Shown here: positions 24,417 through 33,360 of the stretch, in pieces
Numbering within the stretch: the stretch's first letter is position 1
Layout: each line of letters starts with the position of its first letter
Position numbers and translations under genes: made by a program
Notes under the pieces: model-generated
Told to the model about the DNA's origin: nothing
Database searches by the model: none
What the model saw: only the letters and a program-made list of their open reading frames with translations
DNA from: Streptomyces sp. Edi2
GTDB lineage: Bacteria; Actinomycetota; Actinomycetes; Streptomycetales; Streptomycetaceae
Length of the DNA stretch: 64,000 bases
Direction: 5' to 3'
Assembly (NCBI RefSeq): GCF_040253635.1
Contig: NZ_JBEJGX010000003.1
Location: 1,488,001 to 1,552,000 of the forward strand

Positions 24417-26131
24417 TGCTTGTTTTTCTCTTGTTCCTTTTCGTAGATGCGCCGGTTTCGCTCGTGCTCTTCGTTCGTCTCGGCGAACAGCGTCTTTTCC
24501 GGGTTGATCGAGACGAAGTAGTACCAATTGCCCTTGGCCGGGGCGATGGCCGACTTGAGCGCCACTTCACCCGGGTTGCCGATCGGGCCCGGCGGCAGTC
24601 CCTTGAACTTGTAGGTGTTGTAGGGATCGTTGAAATTGCGCAGGTTGTCGACGGAGCCGGTGTCCAGCGTGCTCTGGGATTTCGCGTAATTCACCGTCGA
24701 GTCGAAGTCCAGCAGGCCGTACGTCTCGGTGTTGTTCGGCTTGAGACGGTTGTAGACGACGCGCGCGACCTTGACGAAGTCATGCTTGTACTTGCCTTCG
24801 GCCTGCGTGAGGCTCGCGACGGTCAGCAGCTGCATCGGCGAGTCGAGCTTGAGCGAGCGGGCCTTTCCTTCCAGGTCGTACTTCGTGTAGACCTGGTTCG
24901 CCCGCGCCACCATCTGCTTGAGGACCTCGGCCGGTTTCGTCTTTCCGCCGACGCTGTAGGTCGACGGGTAGAGGAATCCCTCCAGCGGGTCCTTTATCTT
25001 CGGCGAGTTGTTGGCCCACGACGGCAGCCCGAGGCTCTTGACGTCGCTCTTCGCCACGTCCTTGGTCGTGCCTGCCTTGATGCGCAGCTTTTGGTCGATG
25101 AGTTTGTAGACGTCGCCGGCCCGGAGCCCTTCACGGATCGTGAGGCCGTTACGGCTCTTGGGATCGAGCATCATCTCGATGGCCGCGGCGCCCGACATCT
25201 GCTTGCGCAGGGTGTACGTCCCCGGCTGCAGGCTCTTCGCCTTCTGGTTCTCGTCGGCCGCCTCGGTAAAGGCACCGGGGCTCTTGATGACACCCTCGCG
25301 CTGGAGGATCTGGCCCATTTCCGAAAGCGGCGAACCGTCCGGAATGTCGACCTGGATCTCGCCGGACCCCTCCCCCTCGTAGTCGGGGGCCGATCCGAAG
25401 TGGGCCATGAAGAAGTCATAGCCGAAGTAGCCGACCGCGCCGACGGCTCCGGCGAAGACCAGCGCGACGACCAGGCAGGCGGTGCCGCTGCGCCGTTTGT
25501 TCTTCTTGCCGCGGCGCTCGCGGTCGGCCCGGCGGGTCTCGCGCGGGTCGTCGTCGTGGTCGTCGTCGCCGCCCGCGAAGAACGCATGCTCCGGCTCCGG
25601 CTCGCGGGGCTCCGGCTCGGCCCGCCAGTCGTCACCGGGGCCGTCGCCCTCGCCGTAGTGCGGCTGGGGCTCCGGCTGCTGCGGATGCTGCGGGCTCTGC
25701 TGCTGCGGATGCGGCGCCTGCTGATACTGCTGCTGCTGCATCTGCTGCTGCTGCATCTGCTGCTGTTGCGCCTGCTGCTGTTGCGCCTGCTGCTGCAGAT
25801 GCTGCGGCTGGGGCGGCGGATAGGCGTCAGGGGTCGCGTAGTAGTCGGGACTCGTCCCGCTGTACGGGTCGACCGGCGGCTGCTGCCCGTAGGGGTCGTA
25901 CGGGTCGTACGGCAGCTGCCCGCCCTGCGTACCGTCCCAGCCGCCGTTGTACTGCTGCTCGGCATACGGGTGCTCGGCATACGGGTCGGCGTGTTGCTGG
26001 GGATACCGGGCGGCCTGCTGTCCGTCCCACGGGGGCTGCTGCGCCTGGCCTCTGGAGGCACCCTGCTCGCCGTAGAGCGGGTCCTCTGGATGCCACGGTT
26101 CGGAGCCGTAGCCCCGGCCATACTCGGTCAT
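24413..26131 (-). CDS. mltG: Endolytic murein transglycosylase MltG with glutamine-rich cytoplasmic arm
   Basis: Cleaves nascent peptidoglycan strands at the membrane. The first 215 residues are cytoplasmic: Tyr/Pro/Gln-rich, with a glutamine run at about 108-152, then an acidic and a basic stretch; one transmembrane helix lies at about 217-238; the YceG/LysM-like and catalytic domains follow, with the catalytic glutamate in TQAEGKYKHDFVKVA and the VYNRLK and GLPPGPIGNPG motifs. 572 residues, longer than the roughly 340 of E. coli because of the arm. ATG at 26131; upstream in-frame residues lack family similarity. It overlaps aroE and lies downstream of ruvX. Confidence 0.95.
   Translation of the reverse strand: MTEYGRGYGSEPWHPEDPLYGEQGASRGQAQQPPWDGQQAARYPQQHADPYAEHPYAEQQYNGGWDGTQGGQLPYDPYDPYGQQPPVDPYSGTSPDYYATPDAYPPPQPQHLQQQAQQQQAQQQQMQQQQMQQQQYQQAPHPQQQSPQHPQQPEPQPHYGEGDGPGDDWRAEPEPREPEPEHAFFAGGDDDHDDDPRETRRADRERRGKKNKRRSGTACLVVALVFAGAVGAVGYFGYDFFMAHFGSAPDYEGEGSGEIQVDIPDGSPLSEMGQILQREGVIKSPGAFTEAADENQKAKSLQPGTYTLRKQMSGAAAIEMMLDPKSRNGLTIREGLRAGDVYKLIDQKLRIKAGTTKDVAKSDVKSLGLPSWANNSPKIKDPLEGFLYPSTYSVGGKTKPAEVLKQMVARANQVYTKYDLEGKARSLKLDSPMQLLTVASLTQAEGKYKHDFVKVARVVYNRLKPNNTETYGLLDFDSTVNYAKSQSTLDTGSVDNLRNFNDPYNTYKFKGLPPGPIGNPGEVALKSAIAPAKGNWYYFVSINPEKTLFAETNEEHERNRRIYEKEQEKNKQ
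25722..25802. repeat. CTG-rich repeat encoding the MltG glutamine run
   Basis: Short imperfect repeats built on CTGCTGCTG plus CAT or TTG (plus strand), encoding runs of Gln interrupted by Met or Ala (QQQQM, QQQQA). Codons are nearly all CAG on the coding strand, so length variation by slippage is likely. Confidence 0.8.
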
Positions 26132-26258
26132 CGATCCCCTAGAGCCGAGAGGCGGTGTGCTCCGGACCGGCAGCGCGCTTGCTGAATCCGACCCGCCTCT
26201 ACTTGCACGCGCGGCTGTTCGAACGCCGCACATCGCGCGGAACGTTACCGTACCGCGA

Positions 26259-26732
26259 TCAGATGACCACTTCGACGCTCTCGCCCGGGGGTTCCCCGGA
26301 GACACGTTCGGCCTCCAGTGCGCTCTGCAGGATCACCACCGCGGCGGCCTGGTCGACCACCGAGCGGCCCTTCTTGCTGCGCACACCAGAGGCCCGCAGA
26401 CCCTGGGTCGCGGTGACCGTCGACATCCGCTCATCGACCAGCCGGACCCCTACGGGTGCGATGTTCCGGGCCAGCTCCTGGACGAAGCCCCGGACCTTGG
26501 CCGCGGCCGGCCCCTCTCCCCCACTGAGGGAGCGGGGCAGACCGACCACGACTTCGAGGGGTTCGTACTCCTCGACGATCGCCTTGAGCCGCCGGTGCGC
26601 TGACGGAACGTCACGTCCCGGCACGGTCTCCACGGGGGTGGCGAGGACCCCGTCGGGGTCGCACGAGGCGACCCCGATACGGGCGTCCCCGACATCCACG
26701 GCGATGCGCCGTCCGCGTCGCATCTCACTCAC
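26259..26732 (-). CDS. ruvX: Putative Holliday junction resolvase / pre-16S rRNA nuclease
   Basis: RNase H-fold nuclease of the YqgF/RuvX family, involved in 16S rRNA 5'-end maturation or recombination. Catalytic acidic residues lie in IAVDVGDARIGVA, VRLVDERMST and VVDQAAAVVILQ; VVVGLPRSLSG is also typical. 157 residues from GTG 26732; an ATG at 26723 is a possible start three codons in. Five bases after alaS, in the same direction; alaS-ruvX-mltG is a conserved neighbourhood. Confidence 0.95.
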   Translation of the reverse strand: MSEMRRGRRIAVDVGDARIGVASCDPDGVLATPVETVPGRDVPSAHRRLKAIVEEYEPLEVVVGLPRSLSGGEGPAAAKVRGFVQELARNIAPVGVRLVDERMSTVTATQGLRASGVRSKKGRSVVDQAAAVVILQSALEAERVSGEPPGESVEVVI

Positions 26733-26737
26733 GCGCG

Positions 26738-29407
26738 TCAGGCCGCCTCGGCGACAAGGCGCTCGACGGCCTCGATGGCCTCGGGCACCGCGGCGGCGTT
26801 CTGCCCGCCGCCCTGGGCGACGTCCGGCTTGCCGCCGCCACCGCCACCGAGCGTCTTGGCGGCCGTACGCACCAGGTCACCGGCCTTGATGCCGCGCTCA
26901 CGGGCGGCCTCGTTGGTGGCGATGACCGTCACCGGGCGGCCGTTGGCGACTGTGAAGAGCGCCACAACGGCCGCCCGGCCGCCCTGGATGCGCCCGCGGA
27001 CATCGAGCACCAGCTTGCGCAGGTCGTCGGCGGAGGTGCCGTCCGGGACCTGCCCGGCGGCCAGTGCCACCCCGCGGACGTCCTTGGCGCCCTCGGCCAG
27101 CCCGGCGGCGGCCTGCAGCACCTTCTCCGCGCGGAACTTCTCGATCTCCTTCTCGGCGTCCTTCAGCTTGGCCAGGACACCGGAGATCTTCTCGGGCAGC
27201 TCCTCCGGGCGTCCCTTGACCAGCTCGGTGAGCTGGGAGACGACGGTGTGCTCACGGGCGAGGAACTTGTAGGCGTCCACGCCGACCAGCGCCTCGACGC
27301 GGCGTACGCCGGAGCCGATGGAGGACTCGCCGAGCAGCTTCACCAGACCCAGCTGAGCGGTGTTGTGGACGTGGGTGCCGCCGCACAGCTCCTTGGAGAA
27401 GTCACCGATGGTGACCACTCGGACGCGGTCGCCGTACTTCTCGCCGAATTCGGCGATGGCGCCCTGCTTCTTGGCGTCGTCCATGCTCATGACCTCGGCA
27501 TGGACATCGAGCTCACGGGCGAGCACATCATTGATCTTCTGCTCGACATCGGTGAGGACCGAGCCCGGCACGGCGGCCGGCGAGCCGAAGTCGAAGCGGA
27601 AGCGGCCCGGGGAGTTCTCCGAACCGGCCTGGGCGGCCGTCGGGCCGAGGGCGTCGCGCAGCGCCTGGTGGGTGAGGTGGGTGGCGCTGTGGGCGCGGGC
27701 GATGGCACGCCGGCGGGTGATGTCGATGGCGGCGTACCCGGCGGAGCCGAGCACCACCTCGCCGACCTGGACGACGCCCTTGTGGACGGTGACACCGGGC
27801 ACCGGCTGCTGGACGTCGCGGACCTCGACGACGGCGCCGGAGTCCAGCTTGATCCGGCCGGTGTCGGCGAGCTGGCCGCCGCCCTCGGCGTAGAAGGGGG
27901 TGCGGTCCAGGACGACCTCGACGTCGTCACCCTCGTGGGCGGCGGGCGCCGGGACGCCGTTGACCAGCAGGCCGACGACGGTGGACTCGCCCTCGGTGGC
28001 GCTGTAGCCGGTGAATTCCGTGGCGCCGGACTTGTCGGCGACCTCGCGGTAGGCCGACAGGTCGGCGTGGCCGCTCTTCTTGGCCTGGGCGTCGGCCTTG
28101 GCGCGGTCCCGCTGCTCCTTCATCAGGCGGCGGAAGCCGTCCTCGTCCACCGACAGGCCCTGTTCGGCGGCCATTTCGAGGGTGAGGTCGATCGGGAAGC
28201 CCCAGGTGTCGTGGAGCAGGAAGGCCTTGTCGCCGGGCAGGACCGCGGAGCCGGCGGCCTTGGTGTCGGTGACGGCGGTGTCGAGGATGTTGGTGCCGGC
28301 CTTCAGCGTCTTGACGAAGGCGGCCTCCTCGGCGAGGGCGACCGTCTCGATGCGGCGGCGGTCCTCCAGCAGCTCCGGGTACTGCTGGCCCATGGTCTTG
28401 ATGACCACGTCCAGCAGCTCGCCGACGACCAGCCCGCTCGCGCCGAGCAGGCGCATGTTGCGGATGGCGCGGCGCATGATGCGGCGCAGGACGTAGCCGC
28501 GGCCCTCGTTGCCGGGGGTGACGCCGTCACCGATGAGCATCGTGGACGTACGGATGTGGTCGGCGACGACGCGCAGCGAGACATCGGTGGCGTCCGAGGC
28601 ACCGTAGTGCACGCCGGAGAGCTCGGTGGCCTTGTCGATGACGACGCGCAGGGTGTCCGTCTCGTACATGTTCGGGACGTCCTGCAGGATCATCGCCAGG
28701 CGCTCGAGGCCGAGGCCGGTGTCGATGTTCTTGCTGGGCAGCTCGCCGAGGATCTCGAAGTCCTCCTTGCCCGTGCCCGCACCCCGCTCGTACTGCATGA
28801 AGACCAGGTTCCAGATCTCCACGTACCGCTCGTCGTTGACGGCCGGGCCGCCCTCGACGCCGAACTCCGGGCCGCGGTCGTAGTTGATCTCGGAGCACGG
28901 GCCGCAGGGGCCCGGGACGCCCATGGACCAGTAGTTCTCCGTCTTGCCCAGCCGCTGGATGCGCTCTTTGGGCACCCCGACGACCTCGTGCCAGATGCGC
29001 TCGGCCTCGTCGTCGTCGAGGTAGACGGTGATCCAGAGCTTCTCCGGGTCGAGGCCGTAGCCACCGTCGGCCTGGGAGCCGGTCAGCAGCTCCCAGGCGT
29101 ACGTGATGGCGCCTTCCTTGAAGTAGTCGCCGAAGGAGAAGTTGCCGCACATCTGGAAGAACGTGCCGTGCCGGGTGGTCTTGCCGACCTCTTCGATGTC
29201 CGGCGTACGCACGCACTTCTGGACGCTGGTGGCGCGCGGGGCGGGCGGCTTGACCTCACCGAGGAAGTACGGCTTGAAGGGGACCATGCCCGCGTTGACG
29301 AGCAGCAGCGTCGGGTCGTCCGCGATGAGCGACGCCGACGGCACGACGTTGTGCCCGCGCTCCTCGAAGAAGCGCAGCCAGCGGCGGCGGATTTCAGCCG
29401 ACTCCAT
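26738..29407 (-). CDS. alaS: Alanyl-tRNA synthetase
   Basis: Charges tRNA-Ala. 889 residues with class II core ([22 protein letters not shown] at the start), the editing domain zinc ligands in [12 protein letters not shown] and [13 protein letters not shown], and the C-Ala domain ending in the [15 protein letters not shown] glycine-rich motif. ATG at 29407 shares its last coordinate with the preceding gene's stop (TGATG), so it is coupled to it. Confidence 0.98.
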   Translation of the reverse strand: MESAEIRRRWLRFFEERGHNVVPSASLIADDPTLLLVNAGMVPFKPYFLGEVKPPAPRATSVQKCVRTPDIEEVGKTTRHGTFFQMCGNFSFGDYFKEGAITYAWELLTGSQADGGYGLDPEKLWITVYLDDDEAERIWHEVVGVPKERIQRLGKTENYWSMGVPGPCGPCSEINYDRGPEFGVEGGPAVNDERYVEIWNLVFMQYERGAGTGKEDFEILGELPSKNIDTGLGLERLAMILQDVPNMYETDTLRVVIDKATELSGVHYGASDATDVSLRVVADHIRTSTMLIGDGVTPGNEGRGYVLRRIMRRAIRNMRLLGASGLVVGELLDVVIKTMGQQYPELLEDRRRIETVALAEEAAFVKTLKAGTNILDTAVTDTKAAGSAVLPGDKAFLLHDTWGFPIDLTLEMAAEQGLSVDEDGFRRLMKEQRDRAKADAQAKKSGHADLSAYREVADKSGATEFTGYSATEGESTVVGLLVNGVPAPAAHEGDDVEVVLDRTPFYAEGGGQLADTGRIKLDSGAVVEVRDVQQPVPGVTVHKGVVQVGEVVLGSAGYAAIDITRRRAIARAHSATHLTHQALRDALGPTAAQAGSENSPGRFRFDFGSPAAVPGSVLTDVEQKINDVLARELDVHAEVMSMDDAKKQGAIAEFGEKYGDRVRVVTIGDFSKELCGGTHVHNTAQLGLVKLLGESSIGSGVRRVEALVGVDAYKFLAREHTVVSQLTELVKGRPEELPEKISGVLAKLKDAEKEIEKFRAEKVLQAAAGLAEGAKDVRGVALAAGQVPDGTSADDLRKLVLDVRGRIQGGRAAVVALFTVANGRPVTVIATNEAARERGIKAGDLVRTAAKTLGGGGGGKPDVAQGGGQNAAAVPEAIEAVERLVAEAA

Positions 29408-29751
29408 CAGTGGTCCTCTTTTCCAGTCGGTCCGGTCAGACCGGTGTGTCCGGTTGTTCTCGTGGTGCGGTACTGCGGTTCGAGCACCGCGCGGCGCGGC
29501 GCGGGCAGCTCGCGCACCTCGCCCGTCTCCCCGAGGCCCAGGGCCTCGTGCAGCTGCTCTTCACGGTCCGCCATTCCGGTCCGTACGTCCAATGCAAATT
29601 GGCGCAGCCGGTGTCCGGTCTCGACGGCCTTGTCCGCGGCCTGTGCGGCGAGGCTGTCGGGCTGCAGCTTGCGCAGCTTGCTGTGGACCTTGTTGGTGGC
29701 CCAGACCCCGGCGGCGGCGCCGGTGGTGAACCAGAATGCGCGGCGGAACAT
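29407..29751 (-). CDS. Small conserved protein (DUF6167-like) upstream of alaS
   Basis: 114 residues. A short hydrophobic N-terminus ([22 protein letters not shown]) suggests one membrane segment, followed by a helical charged middle and a C-terminus rich in Thr, Arg and Gly ([20 protein letters not shown]). I recognise it only as a conserved actinobacterial neighbour of alaS; function unknown. ATG at 29751, with the stop overlapping the alaS start. Confidence 0.85.
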   Translation of the reverse strand: MFRRAFWFTTGAAAGVWATNKVHSKLRKLQPDSLAAQAADKAVETGHRLRQFALDVRTGMADREEQLHEALGLGETGEVRELPAPRRAVLEPQYRTTRTTGHTGLTGPTGKEDH

Positions 29752-29759
29752 CGCTGTGA

Positions 29760-30194
29760 TCAGTCCTTGGAGCGACGGTTGCGGCGCCCGCCACGGCGGG
29801 CGCCGGGCAGGATACGGCCGGGGACGACGGTGCGCCGGGACTCCGGTTCGCCCTTCATGCCGATCGCGCGGCGCACGCCGTAGCCGAACGCCGCGACCTT
29901 GACCAGCGGGCCGCCGAAGGCGGAGGAGACGGTCGAGGAGAGCGCGGAGGCGTTGGCGGTGACCTCTTGGACGTCGGCGGCAATGGCGTCGACGCGGGCC
30001 AGCTGGGTGTGCGCGGAGCGGACGGTCGCGGAGGCGTCGGCCAGGAGCGGGACGGCCTGCTCGGACACCTCGGCCACCATCTTGGTGGTCGCCTTGAGCG
30101 TCTGCGCGAGCCTCACCAGCACGAGGGCGAGGAACGACACGAGGATCGCCCAGAAGACGGCCACGAGGATCCCGGCCACCTCTCCACCGGACAC
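29760..30194 (-). CDS. DUF948-family membrane-anchored helical protein
   Basis: 144 residues: an N-terminal transmembrane helix (residues about 5-27, VAGILVAVFWAILVSFLALVLVR), then a long helix with DUF948 character (LKATTKMVAEVSEQAVPLLADASATVRS..., ending VSSAFGGPLVKVAAFGYGVR), and a basic Arg/Gly tail. GTG start at 30194 is chosen because the helix begins there; upstream in-frame sequence has no matching character. Eight bases before the next small gene; the two probably form an operon with alaS. Function unknown. Confidence 0.85.
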   Translation of the reverse strand: MSGGEVAGILVAVFWAILVSFLALVLVRLAQTLKATTKMVAEVSEQAVPLLADASATVRSAHTQLARVDAIAADVQEVTANASALSSTVSSAFGGPLVKVAAFGYGVRRAIGMKGEPESRRTVVPGRILPGARRGGRRNRRSKD

Positions 30195-30348
30195 GTTGGC
30201 ACCACACTCCGACTGATTTGGTCTGGGCTCATTCCCGATCGGCGCTCCCGCTCGAACGGCACCCTTGACCTTATCGCGCCGTGACTGTCCGTCCGTACCC
30301 CGTTCCCCCTCGAACGCGGAGCGCGGGCCCGGGATTCCCGAGGCGTGA

Positions 30349-30378
30349 TTGTACGGTCCGCATCCTGCCGAGTACGCT
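30349..30378 (+). promoter_or_regulatory. Predicted promoter for a near-leaderless transcript
   Basis: TTGTAC (30349-30354), an 18-base spacer and TACGCT (30373-30378) stand nine bases before the ATG at 30388. Transcription would begin within about three bases of the start codon, and no Shine-Dalgarno sequence is visible, consistent with a leaderless mRNA. Confidence 0.5.
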
Positions 30379-30387
30379 CCGTGTGCC

Positions 30388-32619
30388 ATGCGACGCCTCA
30401 CGCGCCCCGGCCCTGCTCCCCGTCCCTCCCCCGCGCGTCTGCGGGAGCCGGACCGGCCGGGGAATCTGCCCGCGGAGCTGGGCGGCTTCATCGGCCGCCA
30501 CGACGAACTGGCCGCGCTGGCACGGCAGCTGGAATCCGCCCGGCTGGTGACCCTCACCGGCCTGGGCGGCGTCGGTAAATCGCGGCTTGCGCGCCAGGCG
30601 GCAGGGATCTTGCAGGATCGCTTCTGCGATGGGGTGTGGCTGGTCGAACTGGCCGCCCTGCGCGAGCCGCACCTCCTGGCACACACCGTCGCCGAGGCAC
30701 TGGGAGCCACCGGCCACAGCGGCCGCCCGGTGCGCTCCGCCCTCTGCGACCTCCTCGCCGACCGGGACCTGCTGCTCGTCCTGGACGGCTACGAGCACCT
30801 GGTCGACGCCTGTGCCGAACTGACCGGGCAGCTGCTGCGCCGTGCCCCCGGGCTGCAGGTGCTGGCCGCGGGCCGGCGTCCGCTCGGGCTGGAGGGGGAG
30901 CGGACCGTGCCGCTGCCGCCGATGAACACCGCCGACGCGGCCGCCCTCTTCGCCGAGCGCGCCGCGGCCGTCGTCCCCGGGTTCACCGTGGGGCCGTCCG
31001 ACGAGGCGGCGGTCACCGAGCTCTGCGAGCGCCTGGACGGCATTCCGCTCGCGCTGGAGCTGGCCGCCGGACGGCTGCGCGCCCTGTCCGTGGACCAGGT
31101 GCTGCACCGGCTCGACGACCGTTTCCGGCTGCTGACCGGCACCCGCCCGCGCCGCTCCCCCGAGTTCTCGGCCCCGTTCGCGCCGGAGGGGCACCGCGCC
31201 CGGCTCCCGGCCCCCCGCGAGCCGGGAGAACCCCCGCCGCGCCACCAGACGCTGCGTACCGCGATCGGCTGGAGCCATGAGCTGTGCACGCCCGAGGAAC
31301 GGCTGCTGTGGGCGCGGTTGTCGGTCTTCGCCGGGCACTTCGATCTGGAGGCGGCCGAATACGTCTGCTCGGGGCCGGAGCTGCCGGCCGGCGAACTCCT
31401 CGACGTCCTCACCGAGTTGGTGACCCAGTCGGTCCTCGTGCGCGAGGAGACCGCGGCCGGGGTCCGCTACCGGATGCTGGACACCGTACGGGCCTACGGG
31501 GCGGGCTGGCTGGCGGTGACGCCCGACGGCGAGCGGCTGCGGCGCCGGCACCGCGACTGGTATCTGGGGCTGGCCACCTGGTGCGAACTGGACTGGTTCA
31601 GCTCCCGGCAGGCCGAGATCGCGGCCCGGATCGAGGCCGACCTGCCCAATGTGCGGGTGGCGCTGGAACAGAGCCTGGAGACCCCCGCCGATACCCACCT
31701 GGGCCAGTACCTGGCGGGCACGCTGTGGTTCTACTGGGTGGGCTGCGGCCGTCTCGCCGAGGGCCGGCACTGGCTGGACCGGGCCCTGGAGCTGGAGAGC
31801 ACCCACGACGAGGCGCGGCTGAAGGCCCTGTGGGTGGCCGGCTATGTCGCGGTGCTCCAGGGGGACACCGTCGGCGCGCTGGGGGCCCTGCAGGAGTGCC
31901 GTGACAAGGCCGAGCGGACCGGCAACACCACCGCGGCCGCGTACGCACTGCACCGCACCGGCTGTCTGGCCCTGGTCAGCGACGACATGCCGCGCGCCGA
32001 GAAGCTGCTGCGCGCGGCGCTGGTCCGCTACCGGGAGATCGGCGAGCTCAACAGCAATGTGCTGCTGGGACAGGTCGAGCTGGCGATGGCGGTGGCCTTC
32101 CAGGGCGAGCTGGCGGACGCGGTGCGCCTGTGCGAGGACGTCCTGGAGGTGTGCGAGGAGCACGGCGAGCGCTGGACACTGGCGTACGCCCAGTACGTGC
32201 TGGCCTTCGCCGCCTGGTCCCGTGGCGACGGCAAGCGGGCCCGTGCGCTGCTGGAGGAGTGCCTGGCCATCGATCACACCTTCCACGATCTGCTCGGGGC
32301 GGTGCTGGCGATCGAGCTGCTGGCCCTGGTGACGCTCGGCGAGGGCGACGCGGAGGAGGCGGCGGTGCTGCAGGGCGCCGCCGGGCGGATCTGGCCGTCG
32401 GTGGGACTGCCGCTGTTCGGCTCACGCCACTTCAACCAGCCGCATGCCCGGTGCGAGGAGCAGGCGCGCGAGCGGCTGGGGGACGAGCGCTACGAGCACT
32501 GCCGGCGCGTGGGCGGGCGGCTCGACCTGGACGCGGCGGTGGCCCGGGTCCTGCGGCCCGCCGGCCTGCTGCCCGCACCGCCGCGCGCGGTGCGGAGCAC
32601 GGCACCCGGGCACGAATGA
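30388..32619 (+). CDS. STAND-type ATPase with tetratricopeptide-like repeats, no DNA-binding domain
   Basis: 743 residues. After a Pro-rich lead, FIGRHDELAALARQL opens an NB-ARC/AAA module: Walker A TGLGGVGKS at 57-65, Walker B LLLVLDG at 128-134, and the GIPLALELAAGRLRALS motif near 230. The C-terminal half is a helical repeat region (YALHRTGCLAL, LLRAALVRYREIG, ARALLEECLAID). This is the ATPase core seen in LuxR/AfsR-type regulators, but no helix-turn-helix is found at either end; it ends in a Pro/Ala tail. It could act by partner binding. Ordinary GC content; flanked by convergent alaS-side and rpsD genes. Function unknown. Confidence 0.85.
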   Translation: MRRLTRPGPAPRPSPARLREPDRPGNLPAELGGFIGRHDELAALARQLESARLVTLTGLGGVGKSRLARQAAGILQDRFCDGVWLVELAALREPHLLAHTVAEALGATGHSGRPVRSALCDLLADRDLLLVLDGYEHLVDACAELTGQLLRRAPGLQVLAAGRRPLGLEGERTVPLPPMNTADAAALFAERAAAVVPGFTVGPSDEAAVTELCERLDGIPLALELAAGRLRALSVDQVLHRLDDRFRLLTGTRPRRSPEFSAPFAPEGHRARLPAPREPGEPPPRHQTLRTAIGWSHELCTPEERLLWARLSVFAGHFDLEAAEYVCSGPELPAGELLDVLTELVTQSVLVREETAAGVRYRMLDTVRAYGAGWLAVTPDGERLRRRHRDWYLGLATWCELDWFSSRQAEIAARIEADLPNVRVALEQSLETPADTHLGQYLAGTLWFYWVGCGRLAEGRHWLDRALELESTHDEARLKALWVAGYVAVLQGDTVGALGALQECRDKAERTGNTTAAAYALHRTGCLALVSDDMPRAEKLLRAALVRYREIGELNSNVLLGQVELAMAVAFQGELADAVRLCEDVLEVCEEHGERWTLAYAQYVLAFAAWSRGDGKRARALLEECLAIDHTFHDLLGAVLAIELLALVTLGEGDAEEAAVLQGAAGRIWPSVGLPLFGSRHFNQPHARCEEQARERLGDERYEHCRRVGGRLDLDAAVARVLRPAGLLPAPPRAVRSTAPGHE

Positions 32620-32661
32620 GCCCGCCGCCTCCCCCTCCGCGAGGGCGGGGAGACGGCGGGC
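32620..32661. terminator. Bidirectional hairpin between the STAND ATPase gene and rpsD
   Basis: GCCCGCCG (32620-32627) pairs with CGGCGGGC (32654-32661) around an inner CCTCCCC/GGGGAG stem. It abuts the ATPase stop and lies 31 bases from the rpsD stop, so it can serve both convergent genes. Confidence 0.65.
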
Positions 32662-32692
32662 CGAGCGCGTGGCGCTGCGCCTGCTGTGGTGC

Positions 32693-33304
32693 TTAGCGGG
32701 CGTAGTACTCGACGACGAGCTGCTCGTCGCAGATCACCGGGATCTCCTTGCGGTTCGGGTCCCGGTCGAGACGGAACGCCAGAGCCGGCAGGTTGACCTC
32801 GAGGTAGCGCGGGGTCTCACCGTCGGTGTCGTAGCCACCCTCACGGGCGACCTGGAAGGGGTGCTTCTCGCGGCTGCGCTCGCGGACCATCACGACGTCG
32901 CCGGGGCGGACGCGGAAGGAAGGCTTGTCGACCTTGCGGTCGTTCACCGAGATGTGGCCGTGGACGACCATCTGACGAGCCTGGTAGATGGTGCGGGCGA
33001 TGCCCGACCGCAGGACGAGCGCGTCCAGACGGCGCTCAAGCTCGATGATCAGCGCTTCGCCGGTCTTGCCTTCGACCTTCCGAGCGCGGTCGTAGGCACG
33101 CGCCATCTGGCGCTCGCTGATGTCGTACTGCGCACGCAGGCGCTGCTTCTCGAGCAGACGGACCTTGTAGTCACTGCTCTGCTTGCGGCCACGGCCGTGC
33201 TCGCCGGGCGGGTAAGGACGGGCCTCGAAGTACTTGACGGCCTTCGGCGTCAGCGCGATGCCGAGCGCGCGGGACTTCTTGACCTTGGGACGCGACTGGT
33301 TCAC
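32693..33304 (-). CDS. rpsD: 30S ribosomal protein S4 (zinc-free form)
   Basis: Primary 16S rRNA-binding protein of the small subunit. 203 residues; the S4 RNA-binding domain is at about 93-155 ([32 protein letters not shown]). The N-terminal zinc-binding cysteines of classical S4 are absent (the protein has a single Cys, near the C-terminus), making it the C-minus type. It stands alone rather than in the rpsM-rpsK-rpoA operon. GTG start at 33304 preceded by GGAGGAA. Its short upstream region, only 56 bp to the divergent gene, contains an iron box. Confidence 0.97.
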   Translation of the reverse strand: MNQSRPKVKKSRALGIALTPKAVKYFEARPYPPGEHGRGRKQSSDYKVRLLEKQRLRAQYDISERQMARAYDRARKVEGKTGEALIIELERRLDALVLRSGIARTIYQARQMVVHGHISVNDRKVDKPSFRVRPGDVVMVRERSREKHPFQVAREGGYDTDGETPRYLEVNLPALAFRLDRDPNRKEIPVICDEQLVVEYYAR

Positions 33305-33326
33305 GTGGAACGTTCCTCCATGTAAG

Positions 33327-33345
33327 TTAGGTGAGGCTTACCTTA
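33327..33345 (+). promoter_or_regulatory. Iron box (IdeR/DmdR1-type) between rpsD and the DUF2470 gene
   Basis: TTAGGTGAGGCTTACCTTA matches the 19-bp IdeR/DmdR1 consensus TTAGGTTAGGCTAACCTAA at 16 of 19 positions and lies 15 bases before the DUF2470 ATG and 22 bases upstream of the rpsD start on the other strand. Iron-loaded repressor bound here should block the plus-strand gene and could also affect rpsD. Confidence 0.8.
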
Positions 33346-33360
33346 GCGCGAGGAGAACGC

